The translations under genes and the position numbers were made by a program. The notes beneath the pieces were generated by a model. That model had not been told where the DNA came from and made no database searches. It saw only the letters and a program-made list of their open reading frames with translations. Shown piece after piece: positions 17,410-25,572 of a stretch of DNA of 64,000 nt (the first letter of the stretch is position 1; the number at the start of each line of letters is the position of its first letter). The stretch is from Chloroflexota bacterium (GTDB taxonomy: Bacteria; Chloroflexota; Anaerolineae; Anaerolineales; Villigracilaceae): contig JACAEM010000016.1 of assembly GCA_013388855.1 (NCBI GenBank), positions 124,001 to 188,000 of the forward strand, written 5' to 3'.

Positions 17410-18816
17410 CTATTGATTCAATTCGTTGGCGATATCGTCCATTTGTTTGAGGATCAGCGATACCTGCCCGTCGGTCAAATCGGGATGGCGGATCGAATCG
17501 AACATGTCACGGAAGCCATCGCCCAGCATGACGCGCACCACACGCCACGAAGCAAGCCGGGGCGGGATCGTCGCGCCGGGGAGTAATTGAACGGCAGACG
17601 CCCACTGTGGGTGTTCCGCCGAATAATCGGCGAGCAGGTCCAGGGTCGAGGTACGAAGCGGGAAAAGTCCCGTGCTCCGCACCCAACGCGCTTCGTTCTC
17701 CGCGGAAAGCATCCAGCGCATGAACAGCCAGGAGGCAAGCTGGGTCGCGTCGTTTGAATTGAACATCACATACGATGAACCATACACGACCACTGTATCG
17801 TTCTCATCGCTGGGAAAGGGAAGCACCGTCCATTCATCGCGGCTACCCAAGGCGAGGAACGCGCGCGATTGATCGGCAAGTTCACCGAGGCCCACAGTCG
17901 CGAACAAAGCCTGCCGCGCGGCAAAACGATCATAGACTGAAAGCTCAGACGAAGCCGTCCAGGCACATCCATCCTGTTGAAGGATTTTCAAATATTTGAA
18001 CGCCGCGATGTTCTCCGGTTTGAGAAAACGGTATCCTTCTTTTTCCTGCGCCCCCCCGCCAAAAGCGATCAGCCATGAAAGCGGCGTCATGGCGTCGGTG
18101 TCGATCAGCCAGCCGCCGAACGAGTCATTGTCCGAACTGGCGTCGGCGCGCAATGCCTGGTTGGCGGCACACGCCTGCTGTTCGAATTCGGCGGGCGTGG
18201 AAGGCGGAGAGGAAAATCCAAGTTCACGCGCCCAGGTTTGGTTGTAGAGCAGGAGACGTGCCGTCCGCTGGGCAGGCACTCCGTAGCGCACCCCGCCCAG
18301 TTCATCCTGCAGCCAGATCGCGTTCGCAAAATCCGAACGCTCCATCGCACTCAGTCCATAAACCGGGTCATTCAAATACGGATTCAGATCCACGACAAAC
18401 TCATCCCAGCCAAGCGCGTGTTCGGGGAACGCAAGGGCGACGTGTGGACCGCCCGCGCTTTTCAACGCGGCGTCCGTTTGCAGGAACAACTCACTGAAAT
18501 TGCCCTTTCCCTCTGCGCTGACAACGATCCCCCACTCGTTGCTGCTGTTGAATTGTCCAACCTGTGACTCAAACAGACTCGCCTCCGCGCCGAAATATGG
18601 ATGCCAGACCTTCACCTGCAACCCGTTCAACGCTTCCTTATCGACGTTCAAACTGCTCGCCGCCAATGTAGGCGTCGTCGTCGCCGACGCGGCTTCCGTC
18701 AACACCGGGGACGGCGTGCCTGTAGCAGAATCATTTGGCAACTGGGACGGAACACAGGCAGACAGGGAAAACAACATCACGAGCAGGAAGATCCATGTTC
18801 GGTGAATGGCAGTCAT
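17410..18816 (-). CDS. Extracellular solute (sugar)-binding lipoprotein, family 1
   Basis: A 468-aa substrate-binding protein of the MalE/UgpB type for an ABC importer. The lipoprotein signal MTAIHRTWIFLLVMLFSLSAC has its lipobox Cys at residue 21 and is followed by a Thr/Pro/Ser-rich spacer. VKVWHPYFGAEASLFESQVGQFN matches the first lobe, and the C-terminal ASWLFMRWMLSAENEARWV is typical for the family. No permease or ATPase gene lies beside it, so it is an orphan binding protein here. It starts one base after the stop of the M50 protease gene and is probably co-transcribed with it. Confidence 0.82.
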   Translation of the reverse strand: MTAIHRTWIFLLVMLFSLSACVPSQLPNDSATGTPSPVLTEAASATTTPTLAASSLNVDKEALNGLQVKVWHPYFGAEASLFESQVGQFNSSNEWGIVVSAEGKGNFSELFLQTDAALKSAGGPHVALAFPEHALGWDEFVVDLNPYLNDPVYGLSAMERSDFANAIWLQDELGGVRYGVPAQRTARLLLYNQTWARELGFSSPPSTPAEFEQQACAANQALRADASSDNDSFGGWLIDTDAMTPLSWLIAFGGGAQEKEGYRFLKPENIAAFKYLKILQQDGCAWTASSELSVYDRFAARQALFATVGLGELADQSRAFLALGSRDEWTVLPFPSDENDTVVVYGSSYVMFNSNDATQLASWLFMRWMLSAENEARWVRSTGLFPLRTSTLDLLADYSAEHPQWASAVQLLPGATIPPRLASWRVVRVMLGDGFRDMFDSIRHPDLTDGQVSLILKQMDDIANELNQ

Positions 18817-18817
18817 G

Positions 18818-20044
18818 TTAATAGGATACCAGAGGGATCGGAGTGAAAATCAGGAAAAAGATGACCAAGACAATGAAACCGAGAACGCGTCGTCTTGTAT
18901 CGAGCGGAGTAATATCATCAAGCGGCTGGGTGCGCACATTCCCCAGCCAGAATAAGATGAACACCCATAACAACCAGCTGAAATTGAATGCGGCAGGCGA
19001 AAAGGTCAAAAGTACAGGCAGGACACTGAGCGCAAGCAACGTGCCAATCGCCACGGGGAAGATTTTGCGCGCTTTCTCGCCAAACAATCCGTAGACGACA
19101 TGCCCGCCATCCAGCGTTCCCACCGGCACAAGGTTCAACGCCGTGACGAGGAGTCCCCCCCAGCCTGCCCATGCGACCGAGTCAAGTTGCACGTCCAACC
19201 CGCCATAGGGGATTGGTTGCCCCGAAAAGAAATATTGCAGCCAATAGACAAAGGGCGTCAGTCCGCCCATGCTCACCGGTTCGGGAAGGAATTTATGAAA
19301 AATCAGATACTTCGAGAATAAATAGAAAAGGGAATTCCCCTCCAGCATCCCTCCGCCGCCATGGGCGCCTACGGGTCCGAGCGGCGAAATGGACAAGCCA
19401 TAGAGCACTACAGGAACCGCGATCACCAATCCTGCCAGCGGTCCCGCCACACCAATGTCGAAAAGGACGCGCTTATTCTTCGGGATGCCGCGCATGGCAA
19501 TGAACGCACCCAACGTCCCAAACGGACTGATGAACGGCGCGGGGATGAAGAACGGCAGGGTGGCCGGAACTTTGTAGATGCGGCAGGCAATGTAATGTCC
19601 CATTTCATGAACGAACAAAATCCCCATCATGCTCAACGCAAAAGGCCAGCCGGTAACTATGTGACGGAGCATGAATAAAATCGGGATGGAACCATCGGCA
19701 GGGATGGCATCGGGCGGTATATCCACGCCAATCAACAACGCGCTAAAAATAGTCAGGATAAACAAAATGAGATTTACATACGGCTTTGCCGCCGGCGGGG
19801 GGATCACCGGACTTGGCACCAGAAAAATAATATGCTTCCCGTCATCCGCCTTGCGGAAGAGCGGCGTGATGTTATATTGATGTACCGTCTCCGCCAGTTG
19901 GTCATACGCGGCAGCTGTATCCTCAACCAATATTCGTCCGCGGTAACGGACGATCCATTCTTTGGAATCCCCCATTGTGACATCTTCTATTCGAAAAATC
20001 CGGGAAACATAATTCGTGAGAATTTCGATTTCGGGAAACGACAT
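18818..20044 (-). CDS. Site-2 protease family (M50) zinc metalloprotease
   Basis: A polytopic intramembrane metalloprotease of 408 aa. The zinc-binding HExxH is at residues 146-150 (LFVHEMGHYIA) and the third ligand is in NLVPVGTLDGGHVVYG. A soluble N-terminal domain of about 85 residues precedes the first membrane helix, and a Pro-rich stretch (PSPVIPPPAAKP) links them, as in plant EGY-like S2P proteases. AAAGGTG precedes the ATG. It probably cleaves membrane-bound regulators; the substrate is unknown. Confidence 0.85.
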   Translation of the reverse strand: MSFPEIEILTNYVSRIFRIEDVTMGDSKEWIVRYRGRILVEDTAAAYDQLAETVHQYNITPLFRKADDGKHIIFLVPSPVIPPPAAKPYVNLILFILTIFSALLIGVDIPPDAIPADGSIPILFMLRHIVTGWPFALSMMGILFVHEMGHYIACRIYKVPATLPFFIPAPFISPFGTLGAFIAMRGIPKNKRVLFDIGVAGPLAGLVIAVPVVLYGLSISPLGPVGAHGGGGMLEGNSLFYLFSKYLIFHKFLPEPVSMGGLTPFVYWLQYFFSGQPIPYGGLDVQLDSVAWAGWGGLLVTALNLVPVGTLDGGHVVYGLFGEKARKIFPVAIGTLLALSVLPVLLTFSPAAFNFSWLLWVFILFWLGNVRTQPLDDITPLDTRRRVLGFIVLVIFFLIFTPIPLVSY

Positions 20045-20105
20045 GAAACACCTTTAGGGAAGGGGCGGCAGTCAAATTCAACTGTCGCCTGCGATTAATC
20101 ATAGG

Positions 20106-20199
20106 CGGGAGTGGATGGGAGTCGAACCCACCGCGACTCGCAACGCGACCCGCCACAGGTTTTGAAGACCAGGAAGCCCACCGGGACCTAACCACTCCC
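20106..20199 (-). tRNA. selC: tRNA-Sec (selenocysteine, anticodon UCA)
   Basis: A 94-nt tRNA with an 8-bp acceptor stem (GGGAGTGG / CCACTCCC), anticodon loop containing TTCAA (TCA), and a long variable arm (GGCGGGTCGCGTTGCGAGTCGCGG region). The T arm has loop TTCGACT. The 8-bp acceptor and the arm length are diagnostic for tRNA-Sec. It implies that this genome decodes UGA as selenocysteine in some genes. No selA, selB or selD gene is present in the window. Confidence 0.92.
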
Positions 20200-20313
20200 A
20201 TGCGCAAGGATACTCGAAGGGAAATGGCTTTGCAAGCCGGATTATCACAGTGAATTAAGGTACCGAGGACACCCAATCAGGAAAACGGCAAAATCTGACC
20301 GCAGGGGAGATGC

Positions 20314-20319
20314 TATAAT
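20314..20319 (+). promoter_or_regulatory. -10 element of a probable leaderless promoter (epimerase)
   Basis: A perfect TATAAT ends 6 nt before the ATG at 20326. No Shine-Dalgarno sequence is visible. Confidence 0.6.
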
Positions 20320-20325
20320 CATCCC

Positions 20326-21249
20326 ATGAATTTTCTCATCACCGGCGCCGCGGGTTTTCTCGGCTCTGCGCTTGCCAACCAACTCGCCCGCGAGGGGCAT
20401 CAGGTGCGCGGGCTGGACGACCTCTCCACCGGTGACCCGCAGGCACTCCTGCCCGATGTCCATTTCACGCGCGGAGATGTAAGCGACCGCCCCAAGTTGT
20501 GGACACTCCTCCAGGAAGTGGATGTCGTCTACCATCTGGCGGCGCGCGTCTCGGTGCCCGAATCGGTACTGTATCCGCGCGATTACAACAACGTCAACGT
20601 AGGCGGGACGGTGGCGCTCATGGAGGCGATACGAGATGTGGGCGCACGCCGTGTCGTTCTCGCGTCGTCCGGGGCTGTCTACGGCGACCAGGCCGATCAG
20701 CCGCTGAAAGAGACCGTCACCCCAAATCCGCGCTCGCCGTACGCGGTGTCAAAACTTGCCGCGGAATATTACGTCCACACGATAGGCGGGTTATGGGCGA
20801 TTGAAACGGTCAGCCTGCGGATTTTCAACGCTTACGGACCGGGGCAACACCTGCCGCCGTCTCACCCGCCTGTGGTGCCGCACTTTTTGAAGCAGGCACT
20901 GCGCGGTGGCTCGCTCGTTGTTCACAGCGACGGAAGCCAGACGCGGGATTACGTCTACGTGGATGATGTGGTCAGCGCCATGATCGCCGCGGCCACAGCG
21001 CCCAACATCAACGGATTGACCATCAATGTCGGCTCCGGCAAGGAGACCAGCATCCGTGAACTGGTCAAAGCCGTGCAAAGCGCCACCGGCAACGAAGCGG
21101 AAGTGATTTACAACTCCAAAACCTCCAGCGGTGTCTCGCGTCTCTGCGCAGATGTGTCCCTTGCCAGCCAAAAACTCAATTACCGCCCGTCAATCTCTCT
21201 GGCAGAGGGGCTGCGGTTGACATTGAAACGGGATCCAAGATTCAAATAA
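20326..21249 (+). CDS. NAD-dependent epimerase/dehydratase (UDP-sugar 4-epimerase-like)
   Basis: A 307-aa extended short-chain dehydrogenase. It has the GxxGxxG nucleotide motif at the N-terminus (ITGAAGFLGSAL), a Ser-X-Ala-Val-Tyr block (ASSGAVYGD) and the catalytic YxxxK in SPYAVSKLAAE. The later RIFNAYGPGQHLPPSHPP fits UDP-glucose/UDP-GlcNAc 4-epimerase or dTDP-glucose dehydratase-like enzymes. It probably makes an activated sugar for surface glycans; the exact substrate cannot be told. No other sugar-nucleotide gene is adjacent. Confidence 0.82.
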   Translation: MNFLITGAAGFLGSALANQLAREGHQVRGLDDLSTGDPQALLPDVHFTRGDVSDRPKLWTLLQEVDVVYHLAARVSVPESVLYPRDYNNVNVGGTVALMEAIRDVGARRVVLASSGAVYGDQADQPLKETVTPNPRSPYAVSKLAAEYYVHTIGGLWAIETVSLRIFNAYGPGQHLPPSHPPVVPHFLKQALRGGSLVVHSDGSQTRDYVYVDDVVSAMIAAATAPNINGLTINVGSGKETSIRELVKAVQSATGNEAEVIYNSKTSSGVSRLCADVSLASQKLNYRPSISLAEGLRLTLKRDPRFK

Positions 21250-21265
21250 TGATATAGGTTGGCGG

Positions 21266-21313
21266 GTTTGAAAGTTTAAATGTCAGACTCTGCCAATATT
21301 CAAACTTTCAAAC
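21266..21313. repeat. 12-bp inverted repeat upstream of the DNA glycosylase gene
   Basis: A perfect GTTTGAAAGTTT / AAACTTTCAAAC pair with a 24-nt spacer fills the intergenic region. It ends 1 nt before the ATG at 21315. It could be a weak terminator for the epimerase gene. Similar AACTTTC-type sequence recurs near 29.2 and 31.7 kb. Confidence 0.5.
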
Positions 21314-21314
21314 A

Positions 21315-21890
21315 ATGAATATTCTTCCCCGAGATTTTTACAACCGCCCCACCCTGACCGTCGCCCGCGAATTGATCGGTGCGCGGCTGGTTCGGATTCT
21401 GGATGGTGTAAAATTGGTCGGTTTGATCACCGAGGCCGAAGCTTATATCAGCCAGAAAGACCTTGCCTGCCATGCCAGGGCGGGTCTCACGCCGCGTACA
21501 CAAGTCATGTACGGCGAGCCGGGACATGCGTACGTGTATTTCACGTATGGCAATCACTGGATGCTGAATGTGGTCACCGAGCGGGAGGGGTTTCCGGCGG
21601 CGGTGTTGATCCGCGCAATCCAGCCGATTGAGGGCGTGGAGGTCATGTCGGGGCGGCGAAATGGACGCGATACGTTTGGTCCGGGGAAGCTTTGTCAGGC
21701 AATGGGGATTGGCAGGAGCGAGAATGGCGTCGATTTAACGGAAACAAGCTCCGGTTTGTGGATCGAAGCGGGGATACAGGTCCCCAATAAAGCCGTGACG
21801 AAAGGTCCCCGTGTGGGTTTAAATAGTACACCTGAGCCGTGGTTGTCCAAGCCGTGGCGGTTTTTGGTCAAAGGATGGAAAATTTTGTAG
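21315..21890 (+). CDS. DNA-3-methyladenine glycosylase (AAG/MPG family)
   Basis: A base-excision repair glycosylase of the alkyladenine (AAG/MPG) family that removes 3-methyladenine and related lesions, 191 aa. The catalytic Glu is in ITEAEAYISQKDLACHA. Further family blocks are YVYFTYGNHWMLNVV and GPGKLCQAMGI. The length fits bacterial family members. No ribosome site is evident, and an inverted repeat occupies the upstream gap. Confidence 0.9.
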   Translation: MNILPRDFYNRPTLTVARELIGARLVRILDGVKLVGLITEAEAYISQKDLACHARAGLTPRTQVMYGEPGHAYVYFTYGNHWMLNVVTEREGFPAAVLIRAIQPIEGVEVMSGRRNGRDTFGPGKLCQAMGIGRSENGVDLTETSSGLWIEAGIQVPNKAVTKGPRVGLNSTPEPWLSKPWRFLVKGWKIL

Positions 21891-21895
21891 CATGT

Positions 21896-21970
21896 GATTG
21901 CGAGTGACGCTGAAAGCGTCATGAAATAATTCTCCCGTTAATTTAGCCACTCGCACGGGTCCGCAATGAC
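21896..21970. repeat. Degenerate palindromic repeat (same family as 6.1 kb)
   Basis: It contains TTGCGAGTG / CACTCGCA arms and an internal hairpin (TGACGCT-gaa-AGCGTCA), ending in GCAATGAC. It fills the gap before fabI and resembles the ATTGCGAG-type repeat at 6095-6196. Confidence 0.5.
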
Positions 21971-21984
21971 AACAAGGAGAGCAT

Positions 21985-22788
21985 ATGGGTTTACTTGAAG
22001 GCAAGAATGCACTGGTGTTCGGTTTGGCAAATGACAAGTCCATTGCGTGGGGTATTACGCAGGCGTTCCATCGCGAAGGCGCGAAGCTGGGAATCAGTTA
22101 CGCGGGCGAGATGCTCGAACGACGCGTCAAACCGCTGGCGGAAAAAGTGGGCTGTCAATGGGTCGAAGAGTGTGATGTGACGAGCGATGAGCAGATTGCG
22201 GCGGTGGCAGAGAAAGCCGCCAGGCACTTTGGCAGGGTCGATGTGCTGGTGCATTCGATTGCATTTGCAGGGCGGGATGAATTGACCGGTCCGTTCTACA
22301 ATACCACGCGTGATGGTTTTAAAAACGCGATGGACATCAGCGTTTATTCGTTGATTGCAATGACGAAAGCCTTTCTTCCAATTCTAAATCCGGGTGCATC
22401 GATCATGTGCCTGACGTATTACGGCTCGGTGAAGGTCGCACCGCATTACAATGTAATGGGCGTGGCGAAAGCGGCGTTGGAATCGTCCACGCGATACCTG
22501 GCGTATGATCTGGGCCCGCAGAAGATCCGTGTGAACGCCATCTCGGCTGGACCAATCCGCACGCTGGCGGCGGCGGGCGTGGGCGGCTTCCGCGATATGT
22601 ACAAGCACTTTGCAGACATGTCGCCAATGCGCGAGAACGTGACCATCGATGATGTGGGGAATGCGGCGGTATTCCTGGCATCTGATCTTTCGGCGCGCAT
22701 CACCGGCGAGGTGTTGTATGTCGATTCGGGTTTCAATACCGTCGGCGTGCAGATGACCGGGAAGGAAAATCAAGAGAAAAGCGAATAG
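21985..22788 (+). CDS. fabI: Enoyl-ACP reductase (NADH), FabI type
   Basis: This enzyme catalyses the last reduction step of type II fatty acid synthesis. The N-terminal KNALVFGLANDKSIAWGI is the FabI-specific nucleotide-binding sequence. The active-site Tyr-X6-Lys is in HYNVMGVAKAALE (Y155, K162), with the second Tyr in LTYYGSVK. The substrate-loop region GPIRTLAAAGVGGF is also typical. A good AAGGAG site precedes the ATG. It is followed by a terminator and is apparently monocistronic. Confidence 0.93.
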   Translation: MGLLEGKNALVFGLANDKSIAWGITQAFHREGAKLGISYAGEMLERRVKPLAEKVGCQWVEECDVTSDEQIAAVAEKAARHFGRVDVLVHSIAFAGRDELTGPFYNTTRDGFKNAMDISVYSLIAMTKAFLPILNPGASIMCLTYYGSVKVAPHYNVMGVAKAALESSTRYLAYDLGPQKIRVNAISAGPIRTLAAAGVGGFRDMYKHFADMSPMRENVTIDDVGNAAVFLASDLSARITGEVLYVDSGFNTVGVQMTGKENQEKSE

Positions 22789-22805
22789 GAAATGTCGAAT
22801 GGTAC

Positions 22806-22846
22806 GGGCGGACTGCGTAAAGGCGCACGTCCGCCCTTTTGTTTTA
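22806..22846 (+). terminator. Rho-independent terminator of fabI
   Basis: An 8-bp GC-rich stem (GGGCGGAC / GTCCGCCC) around a 15-nt loop is followed by TTTTGTTTT. Confidence 0.88.
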
Positions 22847-22849
22847 CGG

Positions 22850-22855
22850 TACAAT
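22850..22855 (+). promoter_or_regulatory. -10 element of a probable leaderless promoter (bactofilin)
   Basis: TACAAT ends 6 nt before the ATG at 22862, immediately after the fabI terminator. Confidence 0.55.
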
Positions 22856-22861
22856 TAATTC

Positions 22862-23398
22862 ATGTTCAGACGCAACACCACCCCTGTTACAAAATCCCCA
22901 CAAGGTGAAGCCCAGCAGGCTGTACAAGCCGTCGAGCGTATCACATCCGTGCTTGGGTCAGGCGTCATTTGGCACGGCTCGATCAACGGCTCGGGCGGCG
23001 TCCGCATCGAGGGCGCGTTCGAGGGCGAGATCGCCCTGCGCGGCATGCTCGTCATCGGCGAGACGGGACGCGTCACCTGCCAGAATGTGCGCGCTAACAC
23101 AGTCATCGTGGCAGGCGCGGTGCGCGGCAATATCACGACGCAAAAACTGGAGATTCGCGGTTCCGGGCGTGTGTGGGGGGATGTCGTCACCACAGCGTTC
23201 GTGACAGAGGAAGGCGCCTTCCTGCGTGGTCAAATTCGGATGGAAGAAACGGTCGAACTGGACCTCGAGCCTGCCCCCGAAACCACACCCTCCGAGGCGG
23301 CTCAGGCGGAATCCATCGCATCGACGCCTATCATGATACCCGAACAGATCACCGGCGCAACGACACGGAAGATAACGAGGAAGAAAAAAGAAGAATAG
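22862..23398 (+). CDS. Bactofilin family polymer-forming protein
   Basis: A 178-aa bactofilin (DUF583), a cytoskeletal protein that forms nucleotide-independent filaments. The beta-helix core spans about residues 28-115, with regularly spaced Gly/Val repeats (GSINGSGGVRIEGAFEGEI and similar). The disordered N-terminus and a Glu/Ala/Thr-rich C-tail ending in KITRKKKEE flank it. The basic tail may contact membrane or DNA. It probably scaffolds cell-shape or envelope machinery. Confidence 0.85.
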   Translation: MFRRNTTPVTKSPQGEAQQAVQAVERITSVLGSGVIWHGSINGSGGVRIEGAFEGEIALRGMLVIGETGRVTCQNVRANTVIVAGAVRGNITTQKLEIRGSGRVWGDVVTTAFVTEEGAFLRGQIRMEETVELDLEPAPETTPSEAAQAESIASTPIMIPEQITGATTRKITRKKKEE

Positions 23399-23403
23399 GG
23401 ACA

Positions 23404-23434
23404 GACCCTAAAGGTCTCTGAGACCTTTAGGGTC
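23404..23434. repeat. 14-bp perfect inverted repeat in the leader of the ProRS-like gene
   Basis: GACCCTAAAGGTCT-ctg-AGACCTTTAGGGTC ends 10 nt before the ATG at 23445. It could terminate the bactofilin transcript, act as a leader hairpin or protein site, or be a dispersed repeat. No long T-run follows. Confidence 0.6.
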
Positions 23435-23444
23435 TTATAAAATT

Positions 23445-24638
23445 ATGAAATATCGCGATCTGCACATCCAAACCCAGCGAGAAGCACCCAATAACGCGCG
23501 CACAGAGGGTTTCGCCTTCCTTGTCCGCGCGGGGTATTTGACGCGGGAAAACATCCCGACACCATTGGGAGAAATCACCCTCAACCATTTGCGTGAAACA
23601 ACCGATGATGCATTAAGATTACTGTCCACAATAGGTAACGAAAATGAGACCTTCTTCCCCATCGCGTCGGGGAATGTCGAAGTGGCGCATTGTCCGCGTT
23701 GCAAATACACCGAACGGCTGGACCTGGCGCGTTTCGCCAAATCCGTATGGACAGACGGGAATCCGCCCCTGCCGATGGAAAAGGTCCCGACCCCCGACTG
23801 CAACACCATCGAATCGCTGGCAAATTTTCTCAATATCGCAAAAGAGCAGACCGCCAAAGCGTTAATGTACACACGCGTCAGCGACAGCAAATTCGTCTTT
23901 GTCGTGGTGCGTGGGGATATGCAGGTCAGCGAAGCCAAGTTGAAAGCGCAGGTGGGAGATGTCCGCGCGGCGACGGCGGAGGAAATTATCAGAGCCGGAG
24001 CGGTTCCGGGGTACGCGTCAGCTGTCGGGTTGAAAGAGGCGTTGGTCGTCGTCGATGACTTGATTCCACAGTCTGTGAATCTCGTTGCAGGCGCGAACGA
24101 AACGGGCTGTCATCTCAAGAATACGAATTACGGTCGCGATTATTCGGCGGAGGTCGTGGCGGATTTGATTCAGGCTCAGGAAGGCGACGCCTGTATCCAC
24201 TGCGGAAATCCGCTTTCGGTTTTAACGGTTGACAGTTTGGCTGCCCGCACCGAGCTCCATCTTGAAAATATCCTGCTTGCCCTGGCGGAAGCGCATCACG
24301 ACTCCAAGGGTCTGGCCTTTCCCCATCCCACCGCGGCGTTCGATGTGTATCTGATGCACGTCCCCGGAAAGGAATTGGATACGCGCGCCAAGGCGGAGGA
24401 GTTGTACAACACATTGCAAGATGCGGGTATTTCGGTTCTGTACGATGACCGCGATGAGCGCGCCGGGGTGAAATTCAACGACGCGGACTTGATCGGCTGC
24501 CCGATTCGTGTGACGGTGGGTGAAAAGGGATTGAAAGAGGGGATGGTGGAATTAAAGCCGCGCACAGCAAAAGAAAATCAGTTTGTAGCCGTTGATCGAA
24601 TCGTCGAAGAAGTGAAATCCTATCTAAAGGCGGGATAA
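23445..24638 (+). CDS. Prolyl-tRNA synthetase-derived protein lacking the catalytic core; putative trans-editing factor
   Basis: A 397-aa protein collinear with bacterial-type ProRS but with the class II motifs missing. Residues 1-50 resemble the ProRS N-terminus (IQTQREAPNNARTEGFAFLV). Motifs 1-2 are absent, and the chain passes to a CxxC knuckle (CPRC, 83-86). An INS/YbaK-type editing domain follows at about 110-240, with the conserved Lys near 138 (TAKALMYTR) and VRGDMQVSEAKL. A second CxxC is at 250-253. The motif 3 region (GCYGIG in true ProRS) is absent. The anticodon-binding domain is clear at about 290-395 (DDRDERAGVKFNDADLIGCPI). It should not aminoacylate; hydrolysis of mischarged tRNA-Pro is the likely role. 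Confidence 0.72.
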   Translation: MKYRDLHIQTQREAPNNARTEGFAFLVRAGYLTRENIPTPLGEITLNHLRETTDDALRLLSTIGNENETFFPIASGNVEVAHCPRCKYTERLDLARFAKSVWTDGNPPLPMEKVPTPDCNTIESLANFLNIAKEQTAKALMYTRVSDSKFVFVVVRGDMQVSEAKLKAQVGDVRAATAEEIIRAGAVPGYASAVGLKEALVVVDDLIPQSVNLVAGANETGCHLKNTNYGRDYSAEVVADLIQAQEGDACIHCGNPLSVLTVDSLAARTELHLENILLALAEAHHDSKGLAFPHPTAAFDVYLMHVPGKELDTRAKAEELYNTLQDAGISVLYDDRDERAGVKFNDADLIGCPIRVTVGEKGLKEGMVELKPRTAKENQFVAVDRIVEEVKSYLKAG

Positions 24639-24654
24639 TCCCCATAACGTGAAT

Positions 24655-25572
24655 ATGGATACCACCAAAGTCGGTCATTTTCCTCCTTCCAAACGTTATG
24701 GACTCATCCTGCACGGGGTCATCCTCCTCGTGCTGGGAGGCATTTCAGGATATGGCTTCCTAAATCTCACGCGTGCCGAGGTGGGACCGTCCTTCGTTGT
24801 GTATTTGCTCATGGCGTTGCTCGCTTTTGCGCCCATGCCCTTTTTCGGCTACCGCGCCTATGCGCTGTTCAAAGCGGATTACTACATTGACCGAGACAGT
24901 CTCGCCATGTTGTGGGGGCTGCGCGTTGAAGACATTCCCTTAACCGACATCGAATGGGTACGACCTGCCACCGACCTGTCTCATCCGCTGGCGTTGCCGC
25001 GTTTCCGTCTGCCCGGTTCCGTGTTGGGGACGCGTCGCCACCCCGACTTGGGGCTGGTCGAGTTCATCGCGTCGAGTTCGCGAAATTTGATTCTCATCGC
25101 CACCGCAAAACGCATCTTTGCCATCTCTCCCAGGGACCCGGCAGCATTGGTCCGCACCTTTGCGCGTGCGACCGAATTGGGAAGCCTCACCCCTGCCGAA
25201 CCAAAGTCGGTCTATCCATCCTTCATCGTCACACAGGCATGGGAAAGCCCCGCCGCGCGTTTTCTTTGGATGAGCGGATTTCTGCTCAATCTCGGCCTTG
25301 TGGTCTGGGTGAGTATCCTCATCCCCTCCCTGGAGCGCGTCCCCTTCGGGTTCGACGCGTTCGGCAAACCCAACGACATCACCTCCTCTGCGCGCCTCAT
25401 CCTGCTGCCGCTCATCAGCTCGCTGATGTTCGTCACCGGGCTGACGGGAGGATTGTATTTCTACCGCTGGGAAAACACGCGTCCGCTTTCGTTCATCATT
25501 TGGCTCTCCAGCATGGTCTGCGCGGTGTTATTCCTTGTGGCAGTCCTGTTCCTCGTTACCACTCCCCTCTAA
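24655..25572 (+). CDS. Membrane protein with PH-like domain
   Basis: About 305 aa from the ATG at 24655 (the ORF track starts at a GTG two codons earlier). Two N-terminal membrane helices are followed by a soluble middle domain (about residues 70-180) resembling the bacterial PH/YdbT-like fold (ADYYIDRDSLAMLWGLRVEDIPLTDIEWV). Two or three further helices are C-terminal. The role is unknown. Its TAA overlaps the next ATG by one base, so it is coupled to the DUF92 gene. Confidence 0.65.
   Translation: MDTTKVGHFPPSKRYGLILHGVILLVLGGISGYGFLNLTRAEVGPSFVVYLLMALLAFAPMPFFGYRAYALFKADYYIDRDSLAMLWGLRVEDIPLTDIEWVRPATDLSHPLALPRFRLPGSVLGTRRHPDLGLVEFIASSSRNLILIATAKRIFAISPRDPAALVRTFARATELGSLTPAEPKSVYPSFIVTQAWESPAARFLWMSGFLLNLGLVVWVSILIPSLERVPFGFDAFGKPNDITSSARLILLPLISSLMFVTGLTGGLYFYRWENTRPLSFIIWLSSMVCAVLFLVAVLFLVTTPL

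Noticed and set aside
24954-25571. N-terminal 206 residues of the 469-aa ORF
   Set aside because: They are out-of-frame translation of the PH-like gene; the DUF92 protein begins at the TAATG overlap at 25572.
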